DNA from: Liolophura sinensis
Taxonomy: Eukaryota > Mollusca > Polyplacophora > Chitonida > Chitonidae
Direction of reading: 5' to 3'
Length of the DNA: 64,000 bases
Assembly: GCF_032854445.1 (NCBI RefSeq)
Contig: NC_088299.1
Coordinates: 10,411,608 to 10,475,607 of the forward strand
The translations under genes and the position numbers were made by a program. Shown in pieces: positions 1 through 12,006 of this stretch (position 1 is its first letter; each line of letters opens with the position of its first letter). The notes beneath the pieces are model-generated. The model searched no databases. It saw nothing but the letters and a program-made list of their open reading frames with translations, and was not told where the DNA came from.

Positions 1-54
1 AAATTCTGAAACCATAATGAAAAAAATGCACATACAATTAACTTCTGTTTGATT

Positions 55-212
55 TATTCATTTATTTATTTGATTGGTGTTGATTGGTGCACTCAAGAAT
101 ATTTCTCTTATACGACGGCTACAGTGGGAGGAAACCGGGCAGAGTTCGGGAAAACACACAACCATCCGCAGGTTGCTGCAGGACCTTCCCACTTACGGTC
201 GGACAGGAAGCA
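55..212 (-). mobile_element. tRNA-derived SINE, truncated (copy 1)
   Basis: The tail (TTTATTTATT) is at the left and the right half of the element follows. It stops at 212, where the 70-bp array begins, so the tRNA-like head is missing. A TGATTGGTGT stretch is duplicated in the tail. Confidence 0.85.
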
Positions 213-587
213 AACTTCTGTCTGAAGCAGTGAACTAAGACTGACTTACATCTGTGATAACGTTGAGAGACTTGATATACTGAACTTCTGTCTGAAGCAG
301 TGAACTAAGACTGACTTACATCTGTGATAACTTTGAGAGACTTGATATACTGAACTTCTGTCTGAAGCAGTGAACTAAGACTGACTTACATCTGTGATAA
401 CTTTGAGAGACTTGATATACTGAACTTCTGTCTGAAGCAGTGAACTAAGACTGACTTACATCTGTGATAACTTTGAGAGACTTGATATACTGAACTTCTG
501 TCTGAAGCAATGAACTAAGACTGACTTACATCTGTGATAACTTTGAGAGACTTGATATACTGAACTTCTGTCTGAAGCAGTTCCCAG
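213..587 (-). repeat. 70-bp tandem array containing exon end plus splice donor (copy 1)
   Basis: Five full 70-bp units (213-562) plus the start of a sixth that continues into the real exon at 530-625. On the minus strand each unit carries the last 51 nt of the DH-start exon, the GTAAGT donor and about 13 nt of intron. Units differ by single bases (cgttgag in unit 1, gcaatg in unit 5). On its left it abuts a truncated SINE. Confidence 0.97.
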
Positions 588-625
588 ATAGCCTCTTGCT
601 GATCATGCTGCCTTTTTGTCAGACT
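530..625 (-). CDS. PLEKHG5: Duplicate of the DH-start exon
   Basis: Same sequence and splice signals as 19105-19200. Its position downstream of the PH exons makes no sense for one transcript, so it probably belongs to the other haplotype's contig rather than to a second functional exon. Confidence 0.85.
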
Positions 626-3600
626 CTGAAATATTATAAGAGAATAAAATGATTTTATTGGAAGAGACAGAAACTAGAGGAAAATGTGAAAAAGGGGTCA
701 AAAGGAATCAAATACCGTCCTTAGTCCCTAGTTAATCAACGTTTTTTGCAGATAGCAAATTGCATTCAGATGTAATCTAATCTAATGCAATTAAACCATT
801 TTTTTCATTCTGTGTTGATTACATGTAACTTCAACCAAAGTCTGCATGAAGTACACAGTAAATGTCGATTAATAGTGAAGTAGACAGAAATGTAAAGTAC
901 ACCTAAATAGACTGAGAAATAGTCTGAATAACAATGTAAACCTCAGCAGGCGGAAATAAAACAATGATGTTCATCGAAACTGGGTTTCAAGGTAGAAACA
1001 GACCTCATACAACAGAGAAATAGACAGAAATACATTTAAAAAAAGTATATGCGCACCTCATATCGGATTTTAGATGGAAATACACAGTGCACCTCAGTAG
1101 AAAAATAACTAGCCGCAAAAATATGAATAAAGATGGTGAAAAAATTTAGAGCATAAAATGTCTGTCTACATGACCAGATGTACTGTAAATGGTTTCTAAA
1201 AACAGTGGAGACACTTGTAAAAAAAAAAAAGGGAGAGAGAAACGAACAGTAACCGAGAAGTGTGTGAACTTGGTGGACTTCACAGGTAAAAAAAAAAAAG
1301 ACGTTTCATTACACCTCTGTGGCTAAATGTAATGTGTAAAACTTTTCATGGCCTTTGTTCCAACACGAACCATATGTCATATTAGTCAACCTTGATATCA
1401 CGATTTATCGTACCGTTCACCTGTGCCAGCAAAAAGTGGCTCAATAAACACACAACCCTGGAATGCTCTCACATGTATATGAAATAATTACTGCTCTCAA
1501 CATATCTGTAATGTCCATTTCAGCTTTGAACCTTTTTTCCACCTACAAGTTCATGTTTTGAGCAGGGTTTCCCTTCCCACTTTCACACCAATTTGTGATT
1601 CATCTGTCTACTGGTAAAATTTTCACGAGGCAACTGTGATCATACTGTAATTTGTCAACCTTATTTATGAAGCTTTTGTATCAATTACATTTACACGTAT
1701 CAAAGTCCTGGATAGTAACAGGTCCTACAGAGCTAACCTTATCGGTACTTTGATTGCAATTAAGCAAACCAAATTTGACAGATTAAAGCACATGAATTAC
1801 ATCTCGCACCACAAATACTGGAGTGTATGCATGTGTATGTCGTGAAGATTGAAGATTGATAGCCAAAAAGTGACAACCATAAAACAAGTCACACAGGAGA
1901 GTGAGTCAACATTTCGAAAAGCATTTGTCATAAATATGAATATACATATAATAAGAGTTGAGTAAAACGTTGACTTCACATGTCCTCTGAGATAACTTCC
2001 TTCCCCCAATAGGGATTTTTAGAAAAATGTAAATGTTCAATATAATTGTGTGCTGAATAATGGATAATGGAAGGCTGAATATAAATATTTGCGCATTTTC
2101 TGCATATGACATTTACACAGCAAACTGAAACTATGCTGTATCTTTGGTGGATTTATGACCAGTGTTCTACCTAGTACGTAATACATTTACAATGTCAAAA
2201 GTCATGTCTGAATCCAATTTATGAATCTCCATAATTTGATTTAGGAGAAAATGTAAACTATGAAAGATTAAATTTTACAAAGACCAACTTATCTGTCCGC
2301 AGTGCACACCTAACCAGGTGTTTTCAGGTGTTAACTAATTCTGTCATTTTTAGCATTTCTCAATTAAATTCTGAACCTTTTTCTTATGTATTTTTTTGTA
2401 TAAATAAAGAGGAATTCCTCCAAAAAGAGGACAAATCTCATGCCTGTATAAAACACAAAAACTATGGTGTCATGGCATGAACATTACTGTATGTACCAAA
2501 CATAGTTTGTTGTTTGTCCCCAGGTTTGTTACCGGACTATTTAGGTGATACACCTACACAGGTGGCCCATGTACAGGGGGCTCATGTACAGGTACACAGC
2601 CTGCTAGAGTACGAGGCCTTAACTCGGCTAAAATTAGGAAAATTAAACACTTATCATTTAAACATATACACTGAGACAACCTGGGTAAACCACCGGCTCA
2701 GTCATAAAGCTTTACTGGACTGTGATTGATGGGATTCAGGATTGACCTCTGACAGGTTTTCTTCTGCAAAGCCACAAGACAACTCCTGACCGGGACTTAT
2801 ATATATCCTATGCCTTTTATAAATCAGTCTAATCAACATGAAGATGGGCACTAACATTGTTTTTTGTTGTCATGAATGTAAAGAAGTAAGCTTAAGTTTT
2901 CATGGATTCATTGACTGATTTGATTATTTTTTCAAGCAATGTACTAAATACTTTATTAGTTATATGATGTTGGGCAGGCTTATGAAAAGTGAAGAAAATC
3001 TAGAACTGTTTGATAAAGCTTAATTACCCCAAATGACCACAAATTTTCTCCATGACTGACTTGTTAATTTTTCTGAGCCTGATTCTGAGAGTTCTGTTGA
3101 TTTTAGAAAGGTCTTTGGAGGTTTGCTTGGATGATATTCTGCTTGAAAATTTCAGCATTATAAGTAATATTTTGTGACATTTATTTGTCTCTAACAATGC
3201 ATTTCATATTATTGAAACACATGTTATAGAATAGTAAAAGCTGAACAATTACACTGTACTACTGGTAACATAGATTTCAAATACTGGCAGAGAAAAAATC
3301 ACAGAGTTTGTAATATAATGCTTCAAGACCTATAGACGTCTGCAATGGTTAAAGTAAGTTTAGAAGGGATAATTAACAAATGTCAAATAAGGAAAGAAAA
3401 AAGATAAAGCTGAGTTGTAATTGGCCAAGACCCCATCAAGATTTGATCAAATTACCTCAGAGTCAACCTAGTGACTACTCAGTACCAGAGTCAACCTAGT
3501 GACTACTCACTAGTGACATGAAATGCTGGCGAGCACTGTAGCTGTTGGACTCTGAAGTCCCTGGTACTTAACCTGGATTGGTCTAAGACAATTTTCAGCA

Positions 3601-3714
3601 CTAGAATCTGTGTTAATATATCAACAACCCATTAAATGTAAATTCTGAATAATCATAATACTTAATCCACTTTATATTTGACATCCACTAATTTGATGTG
3701 AAAGATTATCTCAC

Positions 3715-3876
3715 GGAAGCATTGGCGACCAGTGAACTCCAGTGTGCCTCCAGCTCAAAAAGCTCCGTGGGGTAGACAGGCTGTCCTGGGATACGCATCA
3801 AGTCTGGTAAGCCTGGGAGACCATTTGTACTGTAACCAGTCAACACCTCGTTCAGCTGCTCTTGTTTTTCACGATC
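3715..3876 (-). CDS. PLEKHG5: Duplicate of the pre-DH exon
   Basis: Same as 22290-22451, with an open frame and intact splice sites. It is displaced by the assembly duplication. Confidence 0.85.
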
Positions 3877-3907
3877 CTGAAACAGCAATGATCATTATAA
3901 AAAAGCG

Positions 3908-3960
3908 TTTTATTTATTTCATTGGTGTTTAATGCCATACTATAGAATATTTCACCTGTA
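3908..3960 (-). mobile_element. SINE tail fragment (copy 1)
   Basis: A short decayed piece of the same SINE (tttatttatttcattggtg, then catac-like and atatttcac motifs), 32 bp upstream of the pre-DH exon in gene orientation. The duplicate is at 22483-22535. Confidence 0.65.
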
Positions 3961-4192
3961 CCACAGAAGTCAAGTTTAGGGTTACTCTATTATGGTACAT
4001 TTTCCTGTTCAGTGGCGACTCAGGTCCAAGCTGGATTGACCACTGTTCTATGAACCATAGACTGCACAGCTCGGGCCCAAGTTACACGTACTTAAGGCAG
4101 GTAAGGTTTATCATTCCTGAACATTTTTCGCTTATGAAAGATAAACTTTCAGTGCACATGATTTTCAGTTGTCTCCAGCTTTTCGATTCTGA

Positions 4193-4345
4193 AGACAAAA
4201 ACACATTGCTTTTGCTGGCCAATTTCAGGGCTTCACAAAAAAAAGAGTAATTTTATCTGTCTATACAGAATAACGCCTTTAGCATATGCTTGAATAAACA
4301 CCTTGTAAACATATGGAAAGGTTGAAGAATGACAGTAGAGCCTGG
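4193..4345 (+). repeat. Interspersed repeat family A, member 1 (copy 1)
   Basis: Shares a diverged but collinear block with 5050-5185, 32020-32140 and (reversed) 46190-46330: ggccaatttcagggcttcac, then an A-run, then gaataa, catatgcttgaataaacacc, gttgaagaat. No coding content. The duplicate is at 22768-22917. Confidence 0.75.
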
Positions 4346-4404
4346 ACGAAGCCAGGGTTCCTGACTCGGTACGTCACACTGTAAGCCTTAATTCTGATAA
4401 GAAG

Positions 4405-4520
4405 TTGGCGGTGGCAGGATTTGAACTCCCCCCCCCCCCCCCACACTGCATGGTTAAGGGTTAGCAGTTTCTGGGGAAACCCATTAGACAGTTTGACCAG
4501 CTGGGGTCCAGGCTGTTTTT
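4405..4520 (-). mobile_element. tRNA-like SINE remnant with poly-C (copy 1)
   Basis: On the minus strand GAGTTCAAATCCTGCC is a near-perfect tRNA B box, preceded by a 15-G run (12 in the duplicate at 22980-23092). It belongs to a different family from the main SINE. No A box is recognised with confidence. Confidence 0.45.
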
Positions 4521-5049
4521 ATAGAAAGATATTCATAGATACATATATTGTTAACCCGTGACAACACTAGTTGTTGTACTGTACAGTAGGCTTATATGCC
4601 CGTGTTGAGACCTTCATTAGCTGCAGGCGATTAGCGCACAGTGAGCACGTGATATGTGCTGATTTGCTTGTTTGATAGCCATTGTCACTTAAAAAATTAA
4701 CCAAGTCATAACATGATGATGTCTTTATGCAGTAGGATGGTCTAAGAGTAAATCATGCACAAGATAAAATCTGATCTCCTGACATGCAAATACCCAAATG
4801 CCCTAAGTCAGGAATCAGATGTAATAAAATGATAGTGACCCATGATTTGTACAGGCCTTAATGCTGCAAAGTGTTGGATGTGGCAAGTAATTTGATTAAA
4901 GCACTGCTGATTTAAGATACCACCTTAGTTTTGATCTATCATGTAAAATAGATGCACATGTGTCATATATATTGTACGTGGGCATGTCTCCACGCCATTC
5001 TTGAACCAATCAAACCAGTTAATAATATTTTCATATCTCTATGAACTGA

Positions 5050-5185
5050 GACAAAATCAGTTGGATTGGCCAGTTTCAGGGTTTCACAGAAAATATAATT
5101 TGATCAGTCAACATACAATAATTTCCTCAGAATATGCTTGAATAAGCACCTTGAAATCACGAGAAATGGTTGAAGAATTACAGTA
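5050..5185 (+). repeat. Interspersed repeat family A, member 2 (copy 1)
   Basis: ggccagtttcagggtttcac ... agaatatgcttgaataagca ... gttgaagaattac, aligned by eye with 4193-4345. The duplicate is at 23622-23757. Confidence 0.75.
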
Positions 5186-7183
5186 TATATAGCATGCGAG
5201 CACATGCTATGACTGCTCTGGTGTCTTGCATACACAATGCAAAAGCAGCAACAGTATTTACAAATTCATCAACAAGAACACCAAAAAGACTCTTGCTGTA
5301 GAGCATCCAATCACATGAATCAGTAATATTATCAAGCAATCATGAATAGCAGCAGCTAGCATGGTTCTCGGCTTTCCCTTCTCATTTTAATAGAGGACGA
5401 TGTACTGCAGCAGCCGACATGTGGCCAGTGCAAGTGCACAGCACACAAACAGTAGGTGTGGATCTTGTGACCTGGAGAGATCAGGCTGGTCACAGCCCGT
5501 GGAGGTGTGACTGTGTCAAATCAATAATCAAGGACAATCATGTACTAAGCCCTCAGATGTCGACCACCGCAGGAGCCAGTACCACACAGACAAAAATCAA
5601 TTGGCCACGCAGATTTACAGAGTTGAATTATGAAGGCGTGCACCTGAGGGGAGCCGCCAAGGAGGGCGGTGGCGTTGTTGTTACACATCAACCCTCTACT
5701 AAGCGATCACAACTCTAGCAAAAGCATATCTATTGATCACATAACACAGGCATCGTTTTATAGCAGGTTAACAGTTGATGTGTTATAGCATCATTTGGTC
5801 AAATCTTACTTGCCTTGGGTGTTCTTTGCACAACGTAAGCCATGACTTGAGGCTGAGGCTGGCGCGGCATTTGTGACATACAACATATACAGCGCGTATT
5901 ATAGTGACAACTGAGCAGGAATGTACAAGAGCTCTTCCAAGGGAGACTATTCTTTTATGAAAGAGATTACTGCTTAAAATCACAGATACCTGTACTTCAT
6001 GTCATCCAAAAATCTGACCACAGGCACAACACGTTTTTTAGGTTTCTAAATAGTATCTTAGGTAGGTCCTTAGCAATCAAATTTGTTGAAGATTTAAGGT
6101 ATCTAAAGAAAAGGCTATTTCTGTAGCCTGTAGGGAAAAGGTGTTCTTTTTAGATATAACAGGGATTATCATACTTTTTCTCTTAGAGAAATTAATTGAC
6201 AGATGCTAACCAATCATCTGAAGTGCCAAACACATTGTTAACATACTCTGATTCTTTTATTTAAGGGGATATCTCGTACACTCTATTCAACGAGTACGTG
6301 GTTGAAACAGGAATATGCGGTTTGTTTTGTTCTCACACTAATGGCCCATATAATAATTTACAATATATCCATATCTTTACTTTTCTGAAAAAAAAACCAA
6401 CAAAAAACAAAAAAAAGAGAAATGCATTTTTTTTTTTAGCTTTCAGCACTAATAATACCTGTCCTAAACATGAGAAAATTACATTATTAAAACACATATT
6501 ACAGTGTATAATTAAAATACACTTATTTACCCATGGGTAGTGCATGGTTTCTTTTCTATGTTAACATGTACATTGATTTTTCATGAAATTTTCAATCATT
6601 ATCTTCACATATCATTTTTACTCTTTCAGTTGTGAGCTTTATGTAGTTTATTATACAAGAGAAGAAACACATAACTACTGTTCATCTATTTTATTTGCTT
6701 CGTGCTTTATGGTGAATACTAATGAAATTTCCATCTCTGCATGTTCATCAGGTGTGCAGGACACAAGAGTGTCTGGAGTAACAAGCTACATGCAAGCATT
6801 AAGGAAAGTTTCAAATAAGTGATCGAGTCATGAAGAATTTATACTTATTCTGTTATCATGTTCTTCACTTGTTACTTTGAGCAGTGTAGTTCATAAACCT
6901 AAGCATGTTAAGGGACGATACTGAAAAGTGTACAATAACTAAAATCAGACGTGAGACGCCTCCGTAGTCATCACATTGTTGCACATACACAACTCTTGGA
7001 GATTTAAGTTCAGACTGTAACCGAATCTTTCAGCTAACAATCTCAATAGCCTTCTGGACAATCAGCCCAAACTGCTTCACTGTACATAAACTTGTAAAAG
7101 TTGCACGGTTTATTATTCCAATATTACAACGTATCCGGTAACACACATAATAGAGTCATAATGGCCAATCCCACTACTCTTAC

Positions 7184-7203
7184 CATCTTGTTCACGGCAA
7201 AGC
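7184..7203 (-). CDS. PLEKHG5: Duplicate of the 20-nt microexon
   Basis: Same exon and splice sites as 25756-25775. A nearby SNP (gcgctc against gccctc) lies outside the exon. Confidence 0.5.
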
Positions 7204-7917
7204 CTGTATACAGGTATGTGTGCGCTCATACATGTGCATGAAGTTTTAACACTTCTCGGCTCGGTAGTCTACAATTTTGTACCTAGCCCTAAAATACCTG
7301 TGTAACAGTCATTTAACTATGAACTAAATCTGCTGCTGTTGTACTCCAGACTTTGGACCAATGCACACTGGCTGCTGAGTTTATACGACTTAATACCAGC
7401 ATTAGCTAATACACTTTTGAACAACTGGGCCCTATTTTTTTTTAACTGTTCTCCACATATCACTTGTACACCAATAACCCACAGCCAGCTACAGTACTTG
7501 TACAGTGTAAAATCTATATGGTACAGCCTATTATACCACCGGCCTAATCTGCTAATCCCTCTTGCTCATTAATTAACCTGAAGGATGTCCTCTACAACAA
7601 CCATGTAGTCCGACAGGTGTGAGCTGGTTATTGCTGGACTTGCTATCTTTTAGCACAAACATTTTCCCATGATAAGGTACTAGCTATATGTGAGTTATAA
7701 TTCTAACCATAAACAGGAGCTTTATCTACCATAATTATCAAAAACTGGAAATAGTGAATTTGATTTCACCACCACCACTACTGAGACAGAGTGTACGCCC
7801 ATTTATCTATGAATACGTCCTATAATTCAAACATACCAGTGACCCAATTCCCAAAGTTAAACATATAAAAAATTTCAAGTAACACACCTACATGGACTAC
7901 TCCATGGTAACGCAAGT

Positions 7918-7985
7918 GTCAATGAAAAACTGAGCACAAATAGTGAAAAACTGAGCACAAATAGCGAAAAACTGAGCATAAACTG
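7918..7985. repeat. 21-bp repeat, three units (copy 1)
   Basis: Three near-perfect units with core gaaaaactgagcacaaatag. The same triplet is at 26492-26556 in the other copy. No coding potential is evident. Confidence 0.9.
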
Positions 7986-8689
7986 CTGCATAGGTACATC
8001 GTACATTTCTATAGGAATGTGTTTAAGACGGATGTACACATACATGTAGACAGTATGCTTAAAAATAGAAAAAAAAAGACAAATAAAAAAAGGAAAGAAA
8101 ATATGTTACCTTTGTTCTTCTTTTTTGAAACCAGAACACCTTATCAGCCAGTGTGGGCGTAAGTTTAACTTAGTGACATTTCTATCTGAATCTTTGACTT
8201 CATAAACTTTGCTTTTTACTAGTCATTATTCTACATAGTTTGTCTCCTATACAAACACGTCACTCCATGACCCATCAATGAAACTGTCCAAACAGTTTAC
8301 ACCTGACAGTTATATGACATCATATTTTATATATTCGTATCCTAAACAATGCACTTCATGTTCAAAATGTTAATCATTTAATTTCTGTCACAACTCAATA
8401 TCCTGTCATCATGAAAGTGTGAGCTAGACTATGGTAATTAAATCATACAAGGCTATATTCATTTCCGTAATTACTTTGGGCTGAACTAATCAATATGTTG
8501 GTTCACTTTAAGTAAGTTTTATTTTATTTTACTTCTGTGAGATTCAACATAACAATGATTAATTACTTAGTTAACAAAATGAAAATTAATCAATTTACCG
8601 ACAACTTAAAATCAATTAAAAATCATATAAAACAAAATCATTTAATCTACTGCAGTCGATAAAATGTTCACGCACATACACACCATATA

Positions 8690-9050
8690 CACAGTGCTTT
8701 TCCCCCTTAACAAATGTGCTGCTTTCCTGGAACTGAAGAGCTACCTTTCTGGAACAAAAGTGTATTTTGTTCCTCCTTAAACAAGCGTGCTGTTTTGAAT
8801 TAAGAGTGCTTTTTGCCCTTAGCATGAGTGCCTTTTGTCCTTAGCATGAGTGCTATTTGCTTAGCTGTTTCCCTTAACAACCTCTCAAGTGCTTATTTCC
8901 CCTTCAAATATGAATTCATTTCTCCATCAACAATGTCAGACCTTTTCTCTTCTGTCTTCCCTTAAAAATTATGCTATTTCAAAACCCAATTACAAGTGCA
9001 TCATCAAACACAGTGCATCATCAAACACAGTGCATCATCAGACACAGTGT
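8690..9050. repeat. Degenerate short tandem repeats (copy 1)
   Basis: Imperfect units of a cccttagcatgagtgc type (8690-8870) are followed by three to four units of gtgcatcatcaaacaca (8996-9050). The duplicate is at about 27265-27625. Confidence 0.7.
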
Positions 9051-10040
9051 ATGTATCAAAAATTAAGGCATTTGAATCCGCAAACAACATCAACGACCTT
9101 ACCAAACAATTGCTTCATATCACATGCTTCCCTCTTGCAATACAAAGAAATTCAACATAGATGTGGGCAACTTCTTTTTCATTTAAAATAATTCTTACAA
9201 ACTTCTTTCTTGACTTGCTGATTTCATTTCGTTGTATCGGACTGGGTATGGTAGAAGTCATCAGTTACAAAAATAAAGTTTGCATTATGGTTAAATCTGT
9301 CCACAGCGAGATGGACATATTTATCAAAGTGTTCCGACTAGAAGCAGATTCATGTAGATTAAACAATTCCAGAAATCCATGCCCAGTGTCGCTCAACACG
9401 ACGCTGCTCTTCATCTGTTCACAGAGTGACTGTACGGCCGCAATCAAACAAGCACTAGCAGTAAAGTTCTAGAATCATTCTCAATGAATTCAATAGCCAC
9501 ATGGTCTCTCTGAGTTCAAATATCATTTCACTTGCTTGGATGATTTACTTCAACACCTTTATCAAAGGCCGTCAAACTTCAGGGCACAGTAAATTGCTCT
9601 TTTCACGCACGATAACTCTACAACTTGTAACACTTATCTCTGTTCCTGTGACTCTAGGCAATGCTTCATACAGTTTTCATGCTACAGCACACTGAAGTAA
9701 ATTAGGCACAAACTCTTGTTAATTCAACACAAAAAGACAGTTTAATCTCTTATCCCTATTATTAATGATTAAGTAAGAATCACTTGTGCCTCGTGTGGAA
9801 AAAAAAAAAAAGAATAAAACAAAAAAATGACACTTCCGTTCACCTTTAATATAAAGAAATTAACAGATGAAGATGAGGTTTATGTTCCTCCCTCTGTAAA
9901 GCTATGTTTGAATTTCAGCGTAGTTAAATGAACTGAAACAGATCTCAACTAAAAAAAAATAACAAACAAAAAAAACAACAACATTTTTCTGCCATCATGA
10001 TTTACCATTTACACATGTATAAATTTTTAAAAGTACATAC

Positions 10041-10047
10041 CTTGAGC
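10041..10047 (-). CDS. PLEKHG5: Duplicate of the 7-nt microexon candidate
   Basis: Same seven bases and splice signals as 28620-28626. One SNP lies about 10 bp upstream of the acceptor pyrimidine tract. Confidence 0.4.
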
Positions 10048-11216
10048 CTAACAAAGGACAGAAAGGGATTTACATACATCAAATCACAATGGTATGTTCT
10101 GGAAGGTTCTTTTGACAGCCTTTTATCCCCTGTCTTCCACACCATCAAATACTTTCACATCTTTTCGGGACTTCATGAGAAGAGCAATACATCATGTTTA
10201 TTCAGACTAAATCCTGTTCTGGCCAGTCTTACGAGTTCAGCTAATCTGCATACAGAGCCAGGAAGATTGACTTGTCAGTATATATCAGCTTTATCAGTAT
10301 ATATATATTCACACATCAGTGGTTAAATCCAATGAATATTGATGTGTTCATGAAACTATATGAATTAACTGACATAAATTAGCCATAATTCTTTAGCGTA
10401 TAATATTTCACTAGGTTATCCACAAACTGTGAAAGCTAAACTCCCTTGAGAAAATGTGAGCTAAACTGTTCATAGATAACTATGATATTCTGAAAAGGCC
10501 TATTTCAAAAAAGAGGTCAAGTTTAAATTATGAATTCTACAACAAAACAGTTAAGGGCAGGCATTTTCTTTTATATATCTATGTACATGTATGCGTTTTA
10601 AACATAGTGTCAAGCCCGCACCCCTCTCCCCGTCTCCATCATCCCACCATACTGGATGCCCCTCTTTGACATACAATCACATGTGCCATCTTCACATTAA
10701 GTATCATCTAATCAATAAAGAAATACGTGTAGTTTGTCAAAATCTTTCAATAACAAAATGTTTGTGACACACATATACACACAAGTATTAGGGGTCTATT
10801 GCCCTGTCCCACCTTATCAAAGAGTTTCTAAAACAAACAAGGAAATACCATTACTTTCATCAAAGTGATCCTTCAGAGTCTCTTTTTTGTTCTTGTCACA
10901 TATCTAATATACTCTAGCCTTGTCACATGACAAATAACAACATAGTCTGTAAGGACATAGTTTTTTTTGGTGATATTAAAACTTGTATTATACTCTGTAA
11001 GTCTACACATACAGTCTAACAGTCACGTGAGCCGTCTGGTACAACTTTGCAGTGTACCCTGATACAAGGATTAAATCTGTACTCATTTGAACTCAACATA
11101 ATCATTGAAACTGCTCATATGCAGCAAACTTTTAACCATGAGCAACACTGACTGCACTTAAACATACGACAAGGAATCTTTTGAAGTGCATTTAAAGGTC
11201 CTACAGTACCCCCTCT

Positions 11217-11416
11217 NNNNNNNNNNNNNNNNNNNNNNNNNNNNNNNNNNNNNNNNNNNNNNNNNNNNNNNNNNNNNNNNNNNNNNNNNNNNNNNNNNNN
11301 NNNNNNNNNNNNNNNNNNNNNNNNNNNNNNNNNNNNNNNNNNNNNNNNNNNNNNNNNNNNNNNNNNNNNNNNNNNNNNNNNNNNNNNNNNNNNNNNNNNN
11401 NNNNNNNNNNNNNNNN
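11217..11416. other. Assembly gap (200 N)
   Basis: Exactly 200 N, a conventional scaffold gap of arbitrary size. Left of it is the right end of the duplicated segment; right of it is the intron following the last PH exon. Confidence 0.99.
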
Positions 11417-11459
11417 AAATTTATCATTTACCATTGCTACAATAGTTATAGCACTAAAT

Positions 11460-11888
11460 ATGTGCTGTTCACAAGAGTCTGACATTTAGTACTGTGTATG
11501 CGGACCTAATTATGTGCTGTTCACAAGTCTGACATTTAGTACTGTGTATGCAGACCTGATGATAGCGCTGTTCATAAGTCTGACATTTAGTACTGTGTAC
11601 GCAGACCTGATGATAGCGGTGTTCATAAGTCTGACAGTATATTGCTGTGAGTTTGTGGATTTGAATACAGTGATGTCTACACATATAAGGGTTCCGATTT
11701 ATAGTGCTGTGCAGGAGGGCCTGATTATGGTGCTCTTCATAGGCTTCTGATGTGTGTGTGTGTGTGCATGTGGATTTGATTTCAGTGCTGCTTATAAGGG
11801 TCAGATTTCTAAAGTGATGTGTATGTGGACTCAGTGGTAGTGCTGTGTATATGACGATTTCACTACAGTGGTGTTCAAAAGAACATGA
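11460..11888. repeat. Degenerate ~50-60-bp minisatellite reaching the last PH exon's donor
   Basis: Units of the form gtgctgttca ... tctgacatttagtactgtg ... gacctgatgatag become more diverged from left to right. The last partial unit (ggtgttcaaaagaacatgac) touches the splice donor at 11889-11893. Includes a (TG)n run near 11751-11766. Confidence 0.85.
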
Positions 11889-11893
11889 CCTAC

Positions 11894-12006
11894 CTGAGCT
11901 TTTTTAATGTGTTCAATCCAGACACGTATTGAGGCGTTGTCTCCATGGAAGGTGAATGCTGACACGGGCACACGATACTCATTTAAGTACAGCAGTAAGA
12001 AGCTCC
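11894..12006 (-). CDS. PLEKHG5: PLEKHG5 exon: PH domain C-terminal helix
   Basis: 113 nt, completing a Gly codon, phase 0 out, donor CAG|GTAGGT. The peptide starts SFLLLYLNEYRVPVSAFTFH and ends with helix RVWIEHIKKAQ, whose Trp is the near-invariant PH-domain residue. This is the 3'-most exon before the assembly gap; the C-terminal tail of the protein is not present. Confidence 0.93.

Larger units (their letters stand above)
1..11216. repeat. Near-identical second copy of 18576-29802 (probable unmerged haplotype overlap)
   Basis: From base 1 the sequence matches 18576 onward with a shift of 18575, drifting to 18572 after a poly-C difference (15 C against 12) and 18579 near 10000. I see only scattered SNPs and small indels, for example a 9-bp insertion near 29680 and an extra G near 28812. 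The copy stops exactly at the N gap. Base 1 of the window already matches, so the copy probably continues leftwards. Apart from the duplicated exons listed separately it holds intron sequence: SINE fragments, two members of an interspersed repeat family, a 21-bp triplicate and no other recognisable gene. Confidence 0.95.

Noticed and set aside
213-562. CRISPR-like direct repeats
   Set aside because: Head-to-tail units without variable spacers, made of exon and donor sequence in an animal intron.
5419-5718. 99-codon plus-strand ORF (duplicate 23991-24290)
   Set aside because: No family resemblance, no splice or promoter context, antisense to the gene. Conservation in the duplicate is only due to recent duplication.
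8115-8146. Candidate 30-nt exon (VFWFQKRRTK) ending AAG|GTAACA, duplicate near 26691
   Set aside because: The acceptor is poor (GGCTGATAAG) and its phase cannot be joined to the 20-nt exon without a stop. The 7-nt exon fits better.
9265-9447. 60-codon minus ORF with protein-like composition (duplicate 27841-28023)
   Set aside because: Similarly open on the opposite strand, no consistent splice sites, no recognised family.
1-11216. A second, paralogous PLEKHG5 gene
   Set aside because: The exons are identical to those at 18576-29802, and intron sequence, SINE and minisatellite variants match too; no independent divergence is expected of a paralog. An assembly duplicate is simpler.
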